Source: Antedon mediterranea
Taxonomy: Eukaryota; Echinodermata; Crinoidea; Comatulida; Antedonidae
Length of the DNA: 64,000 nucleotides
NCBI RefSeq assembly: GCF_964355755.1
Contig: NC_092679.1
Span: 1,364,001-1,428,000 of the forward strand
Direction: 5' to 3'
This document shows positions 1 through 10,904 of this stretch, in pieces; positions within the stretch are counted from its first letter, which is position 1; each line of letters opens with the position of its first letter. A program made the position numbers and the translations under genes. The notes below the pieces were generated by a model. It worked only from the letters and a program-made list of their open reading frames with translations. It did not search any database and had not been told where the DNA came from.

Positions 1-1759
1 ACACTGGGTCGAATCATCCCGGGTCGAATCGTCGAGGCTTTGCTTGTTGTGTGTGGGAAGATTGCTAGCCTAAAATAACTCTAATCTAGGCCCTAGCCTC
101 TAGGCCTAGCCTATAGCTTAATAATACCCACGGGACCACATGCCTAGATATTTTATTCTAATTAAGGAGATTCGAGGGGATGATACTTCTCACAGAACAT
201 TGCTTCATTTAATTTATCTCTCCTACTAAACATAACAAATCAGCCAAGTTAGAAGCTAGGCTAGGCCTACCGTAGGGGCCTACAGGGATAGAGGAGGTCG
301 TCGAGGACGTAGTAGACAGCGATTCCCCAACAACAAAAATAAATTTATCAGTATCGATGGCGCGCCACTCATGACATATTTTAAATAATATCCACATACC
401 TCTCCCCTCTCGAAATCTGTCTCGCAATATTTTACACAAATTTAAACATTGGCTTTAAAGGCACCTCGTGATCAAATTGAATGAGGCAAAAGTTGGCGAG
501 AAGTGGAATCTGTACAATTGGCAATAAGCCCAAAAGAAAAACAGTTATGAAATACCTTTTTCAACTTTGTATGTATCCGTCTCATGGGTATGAACATTAA
601 TAGAAAAATGATATATCCGAATCTGACAATTAATATTGTTTATCAACAGATCTAATGGGGTGTGTAGGCCTACCGTTATAACAATATATAATAAATTGAC
701 AAATTTACTGTAATTTCTTTTGAAACCAAATTATTTAAACAATAATTAAAGGTATTAATTAAAAAGATTCCTATGCGATTTGCAAGCCAAATTAAGGCAT
801 GTACGGTCCGTATACGGTAAGTTAATTTTCTCTCAAAACAAGTTTCATAGCCTTTAAGGCCTAAATGATTATTGAATATACATCTTATATTACAAGTTTC
901 CTCTAAAATAACATCAAAACAAAATGAAATTGATGACATTGAAACGTAATCAAATCGGACAATAAAACCATTACAATGTGGCGGGTTTGTGGAGGAAACA
1001 AGTTTACTGGAAATGTTAGACCTAAATACATGTATTGACTTTCACTATAACAGCTCAAGGTCTAAATTCTATTTTGAAAAACCATTATTTCACAGAATTT
1101 CAAACAACAATCTACATTATGGCGTTTTATACGTATACTTAAAAGAAAAATCGAGTAAAAGACAAATTTACAGACAAAGTCTAGTGTATAGATATGATTT
1201 GTGTTAATTTGACTTGGTTATGTTTAGCAGTGGCAGATTAATGCGGAGCCAGGATTTATTGTAACATGCCGTATAATACTCTGTCAATGATATTATTATA
1301 ACAACATTTATGACCTTAGTGAGTGACAGCGTTCACAGCAAATCAGAAAATACAGTAGGCCCGGCCATATACTTTTTTAAGTAGACTGCCTTTTTTTTAA
1401 ATTTATGTATTCTTCTAAAAAACTAATTATTACCAACAGTTCATATTATTGGAATAAATATGAATTACTTTGCTGCTGTCTTTGGTAATCAACTTGCATA
1501 TTGCCTAGCCTTACAAAGATGCATTTTTAATTTTATGTATTGTGTGGTTACAAGCTTTATTATTATATTACGTCATTAAACTTTGGCTTTAGTAATCAAA
1601 TCGAGGACCATCTAAAGTATCGGTAAATACATGCTCACATAGTGATAAACTTCATTTTGTGAGATCAAGGAAACAAGTTGACACACATAGAATATTCGCA
1701 ATACAATCTTCTTTAATTCGAGCAGGTTACCAGTAAGATCGGTGGACGGATATTTACAG
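1..1759. other. Upstream region, no supported gene
   Basis: I see no coding region I can support. The first 40 bases hold two copies of the 10-mer GGGTCGAATC. TAGGCCTA octamers occur near 111, 262 and 665. The rest is AT-rich. Short open frames on both strands have no family resemblance and no plausible splice context, so they are not called. Confidence 0.5.
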
Positions 1760-2722
1760 ATGAATTACTCGAGCTACAATGATACATATGGGACCAGGAC
1801 CGAGGCAATATCATGGGATTTCACTGATGTAGCATTTGTCACTGTTTTTTTCACAAGCATCATCAGTACTGCTGGCATGTTGGAAAACCTGATTGTTGTT
1901 TTGGCTGTCTGCTGCATTCGTCAACTTAGGAAGAAGCCAAATGTCTTACTTGTTAACTTGGCCGTCGCTGATTTTATGTGTGCTTTTTTCAGCTTGTTTG
2001 TGTTGTTTGTAGGAGAAAGTACTCCACCTTGGTGGTGGGGGTGGTTTGGAGTGAGCATCTTAAGAACAATGATAAGCGTAATGACTTGTTCGTTAATATT
2101 TGTTCTTGCTGTGAGTATGGAACGGTTCATAGCTATTTCTGCTCCGATAAAATATCGAGACATTATGACAGGAAGGAGATTAGCAATACTGTGTATTTGC
2201 TTATGGATATCGGCTTTTTTATATATATATATAATAGTTTTTTGGTTTTATTTTTCCTCTGTAGAACTCAGTTTCGCATTGACCATAACTATTGGATTTG
2301 TGTATATCTTAATGTATTTTATTTTAATGTATACAACAAACCGTGGACACACGGCAGCCGGATCTGTTAAACAGAAACGACTACGATCAGTATTTATCAC
2401 ATTTAGTATTCTAGTATTTTCTCTGTTCTTGTGTTTAATACCAAATCAAATATTGCTGTTAATCGATTACAATCTGATAAGACATTCGACCACCGTGTTC
2501 TACTATCGTTGCTTCGAGAATGGTCTTTGTTATTTTATTACGTTACCGCTTTTGATGATGAATTCTGCTTTAAATCCCATCGTTTACTGGTGGCGTATTC
2601 CTGAGTTAAGAGACGGAATCAAACGTGTACTGTGTTCGGGACTGTGTTTCGTATGTGTTCGTTCTGGACCAGAAAATAGAAACAATCAAGGAAACCAGGT
2701 TGAAGACGAGCAGCGGATGTAG
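1760..2722 (+). CDS. Rhodopsin-type GPCR, copy 1 (the only intact copy)
   Basis: Single-exon class A seven-transmembrane receptor of 320 residues; ligand unknown. The first in-frame ATG (1760) follows TTTACAG directly, so a spliced 5' leader is possible. Visible motifs: N-glycosylation sequons at residues 2 and 7; TM1 with LEN (N43 = 1.50); TM2 NLAVAD (D71 = 2.50); TM3 ends in MERF (E121-R122, in place of DRY); TM6 has P228; TM7 has NPIVY at 272-276. The usual Cys 3.25 and any Cys in loop 2 are absent, while loop 3 has C-x5-C (C251, C257). The tail holds several Cys (292-299) that could be palmitoylated. It heads an array of five same-strand paralogs, which resembles the lineage-expanded GPCRs described in sea urchin, but I cannot prove membership. 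Function as a sensory receptor is inference. Confidence 0.88.
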   Translation: MNYSSYNDTYGTRTEAISWDFTDVAFVTVFFTSIISTAGMLENLIVVLAVCCIRQLRKKPNVLLVNLAVADFMCAFFSLFVLFVGESTPPWWWGWFGVSILRTMISVMTCSLIFVLAVSMERFIAISAPIKYRDIMTGRRLAILCICLWISAFLYIYIIVFWFYFSSVELSFALTITIGFVYILMYFILMYTTNRGHTAAGSVKQKRLRSVFITFSILVFSLFLCLIPNQILLLIDYNLIRHSTTVFYYRCFENGLCYFITLPLLMMNSALNPIVYWWRIPELRDGIKRVLCSGLCFVCVRSGPENRNNQGNQVEDEQRM

Positions 2723-3239
2723 GATGCATAGGCATAGGCCTACAGATTAAGTCGCCATGCAACATCTATCTCTGAAAAACTTATGAACATAACATCTCAC
2801 TAGCATTTTAAATAATGTACAGGCATAGGCCCTAGTGTATCTGAATGTTATTTTTGTAGAATTATTCTTCTTATTACTGTATTCAGAGTCTTCTACACAC
2901 CACAATGTTTAAGTAATGTTGTTATAGTCTTGTTTTATTTAATGAAATTGCTTTGTACTAATGCTTTAGTAATCGTTACCTTTAAAATTTGAAAAATTAG
3001 TAAATATTAAATAGACAGTTAATATGTTATACAAATGCAAGAGAAAGACAACCGTGCCATACCGATATATGTTTGGTAATCGGTAATACAAAGTGATGAT
3101 GTAATGTAAAGAGATGATGTTATGGTATCTGGCAAACGTTCCATACAACATGGTTTAAATAGAAATTTTAGCTTTGTTTTTTTAAATTTATTATTAGTTT
3201 ATGTATATATTTTTTTCTTTTTCGTATTTAATGTTATAT

Positions 3240-3361
3240 CTTGGGGTGGGTCAAACTTAAAGTCTTTATGACTTATACGACTCTCCTCCCACATAATCAC
3301 TTTATTGCATTTATGTATATATTTTATTATATTGTGGAAATAAATTGAAATTGAAATTGAA
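3240..3361 (+). mobile_element. Probable non-LTR retrotransposon 3' tail
   Basis: AT-rich segment ending in AATAAATTGAAATTGAAATT, a short tandem (ATTGAA) tail of the sort left by CR1/L2/RTE-like insertions. No coding part remains. The class is a guess from the tail alone. Confidence 0.3.
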
Positions 3362-5012
3362 CTATATCGCTGATTTCTTGTTATTGGAATATGAATTTAC
3401 TCTGACGTATTGTGATTTTAGAGTATACTTTCTGACATAGCTTTGTTTCTTTTTTTGTGTGTGTTTATTCATTTCCATTGATTAAAGTATTAAAGTTTGT
3501 TTACATAATAATATATGTTGGGATTAATCTAATCATGTGATAATTAAATACTGCCCCCTATGGGTGTTACTTCCCCCTATAATTGTAACAGTCTTTTTCA
3601 AATGATTTGCTTTCTTTTGTATTCATGAACCGGTCAAGGAAGCAGATAGTTTTGTCTCTTATGTAATTAAAGATCTGATTAAAAGGACCATAATGATCTC
3701 TATTGTTATGCTAAAAACAAATTAAAACCAAATACACCACCGGACCGTGGTGGTAAAAGTGAGAAAAGGCGTGTTTTTTCCTTTTGTGTTGTCGTCCACA
3801 TCCTTACATATAATAGTCAGGGTCATGTCAAGAAGTAGGCCTACAATATTACGAGATGACCATAATATAAACAAACAAAATTTTTTTTATAATTAATTAA
3901 AGAATACATAACACAGACAAGACAAGTACAGTACAATTACAGATAAAATGTGCACAAAGTATCAGAGCCTAAGTATCAGCTTGAGTATAAAAAAATATAG
4001 GGCCTAATGCTTCTTAAACTTTATGTTCTTGCGGAAAACAGGGAGAGAATACTATTTTTTTACGTGGACGTCAAAGCCGTTAGCATAGAAGTTGACCAGA
4101 GACTGATCAGTCGTCAAATGTTTTATGTTTGACTAAGAGGATCTTCAGTAGGCAATGGTCGCTAAACCAACTAAATAATGGCGATAATATACAGCACATA
4201 CAGGTAGTACAGTAAAGGCCAATTTACACAGACGAGAGGTAACGGAAAGCGGTAAACAAAAATATAAGCGGAAACGCCTCCTACAGGATAGGTAGGCCTA
4301 CAGGCCGATGAAAAAAGACTATTAATTTCTGGATGAATTCTGGAGTCATAAAAATTAATTTATGATCCAACGTGGTTCTTAGAAAACTACCTTAATATTC
4401 GGAGACAATATTTAATACTGTAGGCCTACCAGCAGTTTATATTTACTGAATATAATACACAATTTGTATCAATGTTACTCTAAAATAACATAATTAAACT
4501 TGGCCTTTTTTTGGATTGGTATAATAATGGCATTTTAGCTGGAACAAATAATAACTACTCTCTTCAAAATTGGGAATTAGTAGAAAGTTTGAATTTAAAT
4601 AATAATTTTATTTACTATTTTAAAAAGCTATAGGCCTCCTGCAAGACAAATTAAAGACATTTTCCTTGAAAGAAAAAATTAAAATGTTTTGTTTTTGGTT
4701 GAAAAAGATATTGTACCACCCGATAAAACCATAATTTAAAGAAAAATAGTCAGCCGGAAGCGGATTGTCGGGAAGTCATTGGGGTTTTTTCCTAAAATTT
4801 AGGGCCTAACCGTTTTTTCACTTTTGTAAGAAAAATTTTAAATTTTGTTTCTTTTTTGGCAAAACTACAAAATGGCCTATTCAAAGTTTAATTTTATTCA
4901 TAACTAATGTTTCGGAGAATAGATCACGGTAATACTGTAATAAATGCATGATTATTATTTTCTAAAAATAATTGTGTCAATACTATATCAAACTGTTAAT
5001 GTTTAGAGCCTC

Positions 5013-5062
5013 TTACCTAGAGTTTCTATTACAAGTTTTTTATAATAAGAAACTCTAGGTAA
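5013..5062. repeat. Perfect 15-bp inverted repeat (hairpin)
   Basis: TTACCTAGAGTTTCT at 5013-5027 is matched by its exact reverse complement at 5048-5062 with an AT-rich spacer. It lies about 210 bases upstream of GPCR copy 2. It may be a remnant of a small palindromic transposon. Confidence 0.6.
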
Positions 5063-5274
5063 AGTATAAAGTAACACTATTAAACATTAGATTTCTTAGT
5101 TGGTACCACCAAATTGAACAATATAATGTAACCCAAGCATAAATTGTTTAAAACAGTTTTTGTTTAACTTTCTCTGCTTTACTGGAACTTCGTTGCAAAT
5201 TATGCAATATACAGATGATCTATTTTACAGATTCCCGATTGTAGGCCTTCAACGTTATTTTATAACTTTAAGAG

Positions 5275-6195
5275 ATGAATTACACGGAGACAGAAAAAGT
5301 ATACCCTATGGATTATTATATTGATTATGAGGATATTCCCTTTATCAGTGTTTTTTTCACAAGCATCATCAGTGCTGCTGGCATGTTGGAAAACCTGATT
5401 GTCATTTTGGTTGTCTGCTGCACCCGTCAACTTAGGAAGAAGTCAAATGTTTTAATTGTTAACTTGGCCGTCGCTGATTTGTTATGTGCTTTTGGTAGCT
5501 TTCTTCTTTTGTTTGTACGTAAACGAACGTATGATTTCAATGAATATTTCATCATAATCATGATGCTAACCATAATGACTTGTTCGTTAGTGTTTGTCCT
5601 AGCTGTAAGTATGGAACGCTTAATAGCTATTGCATTTCCGATAAAATATCGATACATTGTGACAGGAATGAGATTAGCAATACTGTGTACTTTCATATGG
5701 GTATCGGTTTCATGTGTAATTGCTTATCTTTTATATTCTTTTTTCGGGTACACTATTTCGCCATCGCCTGTAACAATACTGAGTTTCGCATTGACCATAA
5801 TTATTGGATTTGTGTACATTTTGATGTACTTTATTTTAATATATACATCAAATAGTGGAAACACGGCGGCCGGATCTGCTAAACAGAAACGACTACGATC
5901 AGTATTTATCACATTTAGTATTCTAGTATTTTCTCTGTTCTTGTGTTTAATACCAAATTAAATATTGCTGTTGCTTGATTACTATAGTATACTATACTTC
6001 TCCCGTTGCTTATGGGGAGGTCTTTGTTATTTTATTACGTTACCGCTTTTGATGATGAATTCTGCTTTAAATCCCATCGTATACTGGTGGCGTATTCCTG
6101 AGCTAAGAGACGGAATCAAACGTGTACTTTGTTTTCTATGTGCAGAAAATGGAAACAATCAAGGAAACCAGACTGAAGATGAACAAGAGGTGTAG
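5275..6195 (+). pseudogene. GPCR copy 2, single nonsense mutation
   Basis: Tandem paralog of copy 1. Frame is open from ATG 5275 to TAA 5959-5961, then continues in the same frame to the natural stop at 6193-6195 (307 codons in total). Copies 1 and 3 have CAA (Gln, just after the TM6 proline) where this copy has TAA, so one C-to-T change breaks it. The product would stop after TM6 and lack loop 3, NPIVY and the tail. MERL replaces MERF at TM3. The C-x5-C pair of loop 3 is still encoded downstream of the stop. A splice-acceptor-like CTATTTTACAG lies about 45 bases before the ATG, as in the other copies. Whether this is fixed or a polymorphic null allele cannot be told. Confidence 0.85.
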
Positions 6196-7536
6196 GATGT
6201 TGCCGTTAAAGTCGTGAAACATGAAACATATACAGTTTTTTTCTTTTTCTTCTTCCTCTTCTCCTCGGGAAAAACAAAAGATTTTGAGGTTTGGTGTTGT
6301 AAGTCTGTTTAAAGTTGTTATTTTATTTGATGTTTTTATCCGTGCCTATATTTATTTTAATTGTTATTTTATATATTTGTTTACTCATAAGCCATAATTG
6401 GCTAGTCAAGAGTGTGAGTAGATAAATAAATAATACAAACGGCTACATATTGGCAAGTATGGGAAAGGATGTGTGCTTAGCGATACTACAGTCTCAGCAA
6501 TTGGACACAGTAACATTATCCACTTGCAAGTAATATTGTTATAGATAATATTAGTACAACTGACTTTCAAGTATTCAGAATAATATCTAATGGTGAAAAA
6601 TCTGATTCTTTAAATAATTTACGCCTTATGTTGTGCCAATAGTTATAGTCCGGCAGCCAAGGGGTTTAACCTTGCAATGTTTTCTATATATATTTTTTTA
6701 TGGATTTTGATTCTCGATAACGTCAGAATTAAGATTATTTTACTGGACGGCTGTCAGCATTGAGACATTTGCATAACTAGCAAACAAAATAGCCGCTATT
6801 TTTTTTTTATAAAACATGCTATATCTCTGGAAATACTGGACGTAGTGAGATAATTTTGGTGTCAAATTGTTCACAATGTATGTTTATATTAGCTCTAACA
6901 GAAATTGTCAAGTATTCAGAATAATATCTAATGGTGAACATCTTATTCTTTAAATAATGTACGCCTTATGTTGTGCCAATAGTTAGGCCTTTTTATACGG
7001 GGATAGAAATTATACAACTTGACGTGACTGAGACTTAGATGTAGCATCTGAAAACCCTTTAAAGTTCAATAAAGTGTTAAATAGAAGACCTAAAAATAGT
7101 TCAGTATATTCATTACTTACAATATTAATAATAAAAAATATAATTAATTAGCAATATTAATTAATCAGAAAATTGTAAAAAGTGACAAGAACATTGTTTT
7201 ATCACCATGCATGTTGCTTATGATGTCATATTGTCCTCATCATCCGAAAGAGTAATTTTAATTAAAATTTCGTAATTAGTCTATTTTAATCAAGTGGAAT
7301 TATTAATTTAGGATTTAGAAACTTTAAAATATTCTTCCTTTCTTTCTTTGAATTACTAAAATATTAAGCCAACGACAATATAAAGTAACCCAAGCATAAA
7401 TTGTGTCAACAGTTTTTGTTTAACTTTCTCTGCTTTACTGGCACTTCGTTGCAAATTATGCAATATAGGCCTACAGATGATCTATTTTACAGATTCCCGA
7501 TTGTTGGCCTTCAACGTTATTTTATAACTTTAAGAG
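6196..7536. other. Intergenic, GPCR copies 2 to 3, with duplicated flanks
   Basis: No gene. The 3' flank of copy 2 (about 6196-6640 and 6985-7270) reappears behind copy 3 (about 8426-8880 and 9050-9330), showing that the unit duplicated was larger than the coding region. A roughly 75-bp stretch starting CAAGTATTCAGAATAATATC is present twice within this spacer (near 6568 and 6910). Confidence 0.6.
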
Positions 7537-8425
7537 ATGAATTACACGGAGACAGGAATAGTATACCCTATGGATTATTATGAGCCTATGCCCTTTATCA
7601 CTGTTTTTTCACAAGCATCATCAGTGCTGCTGGCATGTTGGAAAACCTGATTGTTATTTTGTCTGTCTGCTTCACTCGTCAAATGTTTTAATTGTTAACT
7701 TGGCCGTCGCTGATTTTTTATGTGCTTTTGGTAGCTTTCTTCTTTTGTTTGTACGTGAACCTATGAATGATTATAATGAATATTACATCATAGTCATGAT
7801 GATAACCGTAATGACTTGTTCGTTAATATTTGTTCTTGCTGTGAGTATGGAACGCTTCATAGCTATTTCTGCTCCGATAAAATATCGACACATTATGACA
7901 GGAAGGAGATTAGCAATATTATGTATTTGTGTACTTACGTTTCTATTTCTTTATAATTATTTTTATTTTTATCCTGTTATTCTGAGTCTTACATTGACCA
8001 TAATTATTGGATTTGTGTACATTTTGATGTACTTTATTTTAATGTATACAACAAACCGTGGACACACGGCAGCCGGATCTGTTAAACAGAAACGACTACG
8101 ATCAGTATTTATCACATTTAGTATTCTAGTATTTTCTCTGTTCTTGTGTTTAATACCAAATCAAATATTGCTGTTAATCGATTACAATCTGATAGGACAT
8201 TCGACCACCGTGTTCTACTATCGTTGCTTCGAGAATGGTCTTTGTTATTTTATTACGTTACCGCTTTTGATGATGAATTCTGCTTTAAATCCCATCGTTT
8301 ACTGGTGGCGTATTCCTGAGTTAAGAGACGGAATCAAACGTGTACTGTGTTTCGTATGTGTTCGTTTTGGACCAGAAAATAGAAAAAATCAAGAGGACCA
8401 GGTTGAAGATGAACAAGAGGTGTAA
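7537..8425 (+). pseudogene. GPCR copy 3, two deletions, mosaic sequence
   Basis: Paralog with the copy 2 leader and ATG (7537). Two deletions relative to copy 2 break it: one T lost from a T-run at 7603-7608, and about 16 bases missing near 7681 in the first intracellular loop. From the second deletion onward TM2-TM7 is open to the stop at 8425, with MERF, loop 3 C-x5-C and NPIVY intact. An ATG at 7580 opens a 281-residue frame that replaces TM1 by unrelated residues, which is unlikely to fold as a normal receptor. The 3' half is nearly identical to copy 1, but the leader, first part and 3' flank are copy 2-like, indicating gene conversion or unequal exchange. Confidence 0.82.
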
Positions 8426-10262
8426 TATGTTACCGTTCAAGTCGTGAAACAGCAATATATACAGTATTTTTCTTTTTCCCTCGGGAAAAAGAAAAAAAGA
8501 GTTTGAGGTTTGGTGTTGTAGGTTTGTTTAAAGTTATTTTATGTTTTTATCCGTGCCTATATTTATTTTAATTGTTATTTTATATATTTGTTTACTCATA
8601 AGCCAGAATTGGCTAAAGTCTTGTAATTTAAACAAGAATGGGATTAAATAAATAAATAATACAAACGGCTACATATTGGCAAGTGGAGAGGATGTGAGCT
8701 CATACTAGAGCCTCAGCTATTGGACACAGAAACATCCACTTGAAAGTAATAGAGTTATAGTATTAGTACAACAACTGGCTTTCAAGTATTCCGAACAATA
8801 TCTAATGGTGAAAAATCTGATTCTTTAAATAATTTAGGCCTACTCCTTATGTTGTGCCAATATTTAGACCTTTTAGACGGGGATAGAAATTAGAAAAGAG
8901 GAAGACGGAAAAGAAGGTGAGGAGATGATCTAACAACATACACTGGAACGGCTGCATGGACTAGGACAGCAAGAATTAGACAGAAATGGAAATTTTATGA
9001 GGAGGGCTTCATTCAACATATGGATGAACTATGCTTAGATAGACAACAACTTGACGTGACTGAGACTTAGATGAATAAGGTTATATAAATAGAAGACCTA
9101 AACATTGTTCAGTATATTCATTACTTAGCAATATTTAATTAATTAAAAATATAAATTAATTAGAAATATTAATTAATTAGAAAATTGTAAAATAACAAAA
9201 AAGCGACAGGAACATTATTTTATCACCATGCATGTTGCTTATGATGTGATATTGTCCTTATCAACCGAAAGAGTAATTTTAATTAAAATTTCGTAATTAG
9301 TCTATTTTAATCAAGTGGAATCATTAATGTTCTTCTTTTCTTTCTTTGAATTGGTAAAATATTAAAATATTAAATATTAAAATATTAACCAAAGACAACA
9401 AACAGCAAAGAACATGAAGAGAAAAACCTACAAAAAAAAGATATAAAAAATATCTAAACAACCACAAAAATATCTTTCAAGGGGATTTTATTGTAAAGCT
9501 TTCTATATTGTTTTAATTAATGAAAATAGCACAGTTTGTATGCTTTAAGTCTTATCACTGTAGGCTATACCACATTGCTTAAGTACAGTAGTTAGTTTTA
9601 TTAGCCTACAATTAATTAAATGATAATATTAATTTGCTTTTTGTTACTTTTGATATTTTGTGGATTAATGAATATTAAAGACATTCGAAACAATAGTTAT
9701 AATGTGCTGTATTTTGTTAATGTTTTTAAAAAAATGACGACCGTTTACAGATAAATGATAATTATAAAAATAAATGATGTAAATAAAGAGGTGATCATGA
9801 TGTCATGACGGTGTCCGGCGAATTTTCAACACAAGTACTTATCAAATTGACACATGAATATAGGGGGCAGCATATAGGAACAAAAAATACGCCAAGATAA
9901 AGCTTTACTTTTATATAACATGTGGTTGTGTTAGGGCTATTAATCCTAACCACAAAAGTCAGACAATATCTGTAATAATACTTGGTCATGAAAAGCCAAT
10001 GATAAAAATAAAATTTAATTTCTTTCGTAACTCTAGGTCTGTATCTAAAAAAAAGAATCTTTGTAATTAATGATGTTTATGGTGCCAGTAAAGTGTCAAG
10101 ACAATAATTAATATTACACAGGCAGTTTTACAGCCTCTTCTTTAATTAATGATTATTCTTCGAAAATGCGTCAGCAAACATTCAATTTTCCTCCATTGGT
10201 AATTAAATCGAATACTATAAAGCAAAGCACATAATGGCAAACTTCAGTTGTGAATAAATCAA
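8426..10262. other. Intergenic, GPCR copies 3 to 4
   Basis: No gene. It begins with the duplicated 3' flank shared with copy 2, includes a retroelement coding fragment (8895-9069), and continues as AT-rich sequence up to the 31-bp minisatellite. Confidence 0.5.
8895..9069 (+). mobile_element. Non-LTR retrotransposon C-terminal fragment (tentative)
   Basis: Reading one frame gives a basic RGRRKRR stretch, then an in-frame stop, then DDLTTYTGTAAWTRTARIRQ, KWKFYEEGF and a stop at 9067. This is the pattern (basic-rich, then TAWxRxAxxRxxW) seen at the C-terminal end of many LINE reverse transcriptases. The element is a dead fragment. The matching flank of copy 2 (near 6995-7030) lacks most of it but keeps the final bases, so copy 2's flank probably suffered a deletion. 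Confidence 0.4.
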
Positions 10263-10615
10263 GCAAGCAGGTTGACACGCACCGAACGCACAAGCAAGCA
10301 GGTTGACACGCACCGAACGCACAAGCAAGCAGGTTGACACGCACCGAACGCACAAGCAAGCAGGTTGACACGCACCGAACGCACAAGCAAGCAGGTTGAC
10401 ACGCACCGAACGCACTAGCAAGCAGGTTGACACGCACCGAACGCACTAGCAAGCAGGTTGACACGCACCGAACGCACAAGCAAGCAGGTTGACACGCACC
10501 GAACGCACTAGCAAGCAGGTTGACACGCACCGAACGCACTAGCAAGCAGGTGGACACGCACCGAACGCACTAACAAGCAGGTTGACACGCACCGAACGCA
10601 CTAGCAAAACAGTTG
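10263..10615. repeat. 31-bp minisatellite, about 11 units
   Basis: Units starting GCAAGCAGGTTGACACGCAC repeat every 31 bases (10263, 10294, 10325 and onward to 10573), with a decayed last unit at 10604. Variation is almost limited to one A/T site. It lies 290 bases upstream of GPCR copy 4. Minus-strand open frames across it are a by-product of a stop-free unit whose length is not a multiple of three. Confidence 0.93.
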
Positions 10616-10904
10616 GCCATTAATAAAGTCAACCATATACAAAAGGAAAACTTGTTTTCTGCGAAATCTTTTTCTGAAATTAACTTTCTCAAGGTACCTG
10701 TTAAAAAAAAAGGGGCCGTGACATTAATAATTGGGTTGAAGTACATTTTTTTCGCAAAAATTAACAGAATGCAAATAATGATTATTCAAATACTATATAT
10801 TGAACAATAATCTATTTTACAGATTTACGAACGTTCTATTTGCAGTTATATTTTTGCAAGCCATCATTTTATAACATAGTTTCACCATCGACGAACTTTA
10901 AGAG

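Larger units (their letters stand above)
2723..5274. other. Intergenic, GPCR copies 1 to 2
   Basis: No gene is seen. The stretch at about 3240-3360 ends in AATAAA followed by repeats of ATTGAA, a tail typical of a non-LTR retrotransposon 3' end, and could also supply a polyadenylation signal for copy 1. TAGGCCTA octamers occur near 2735, 3836, 4292 and 4421. A 15-bp perfect stem lies at 5013-5062. Confidence 0.5.

Noticed and set aside
7580-8425. Copy 3 as an intact receptor with a novel N-terminus
   Set aside because: The first 37 residues come from out-of-frame reading of TM1, and TM1 itself is lost.
10171-10557. 128-residue minus-strand open frame rich in Cys and Leu
   Set aside because: It is the 31-bp minisatellite read through; the repeat has no stop in any minus frame, and the peptide simply cycles through three frames.
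10263-10615. CRISPR-like regular array
   Set aside because: Units are contiguous with no unique spacers, and the DNA is eukaryotic.
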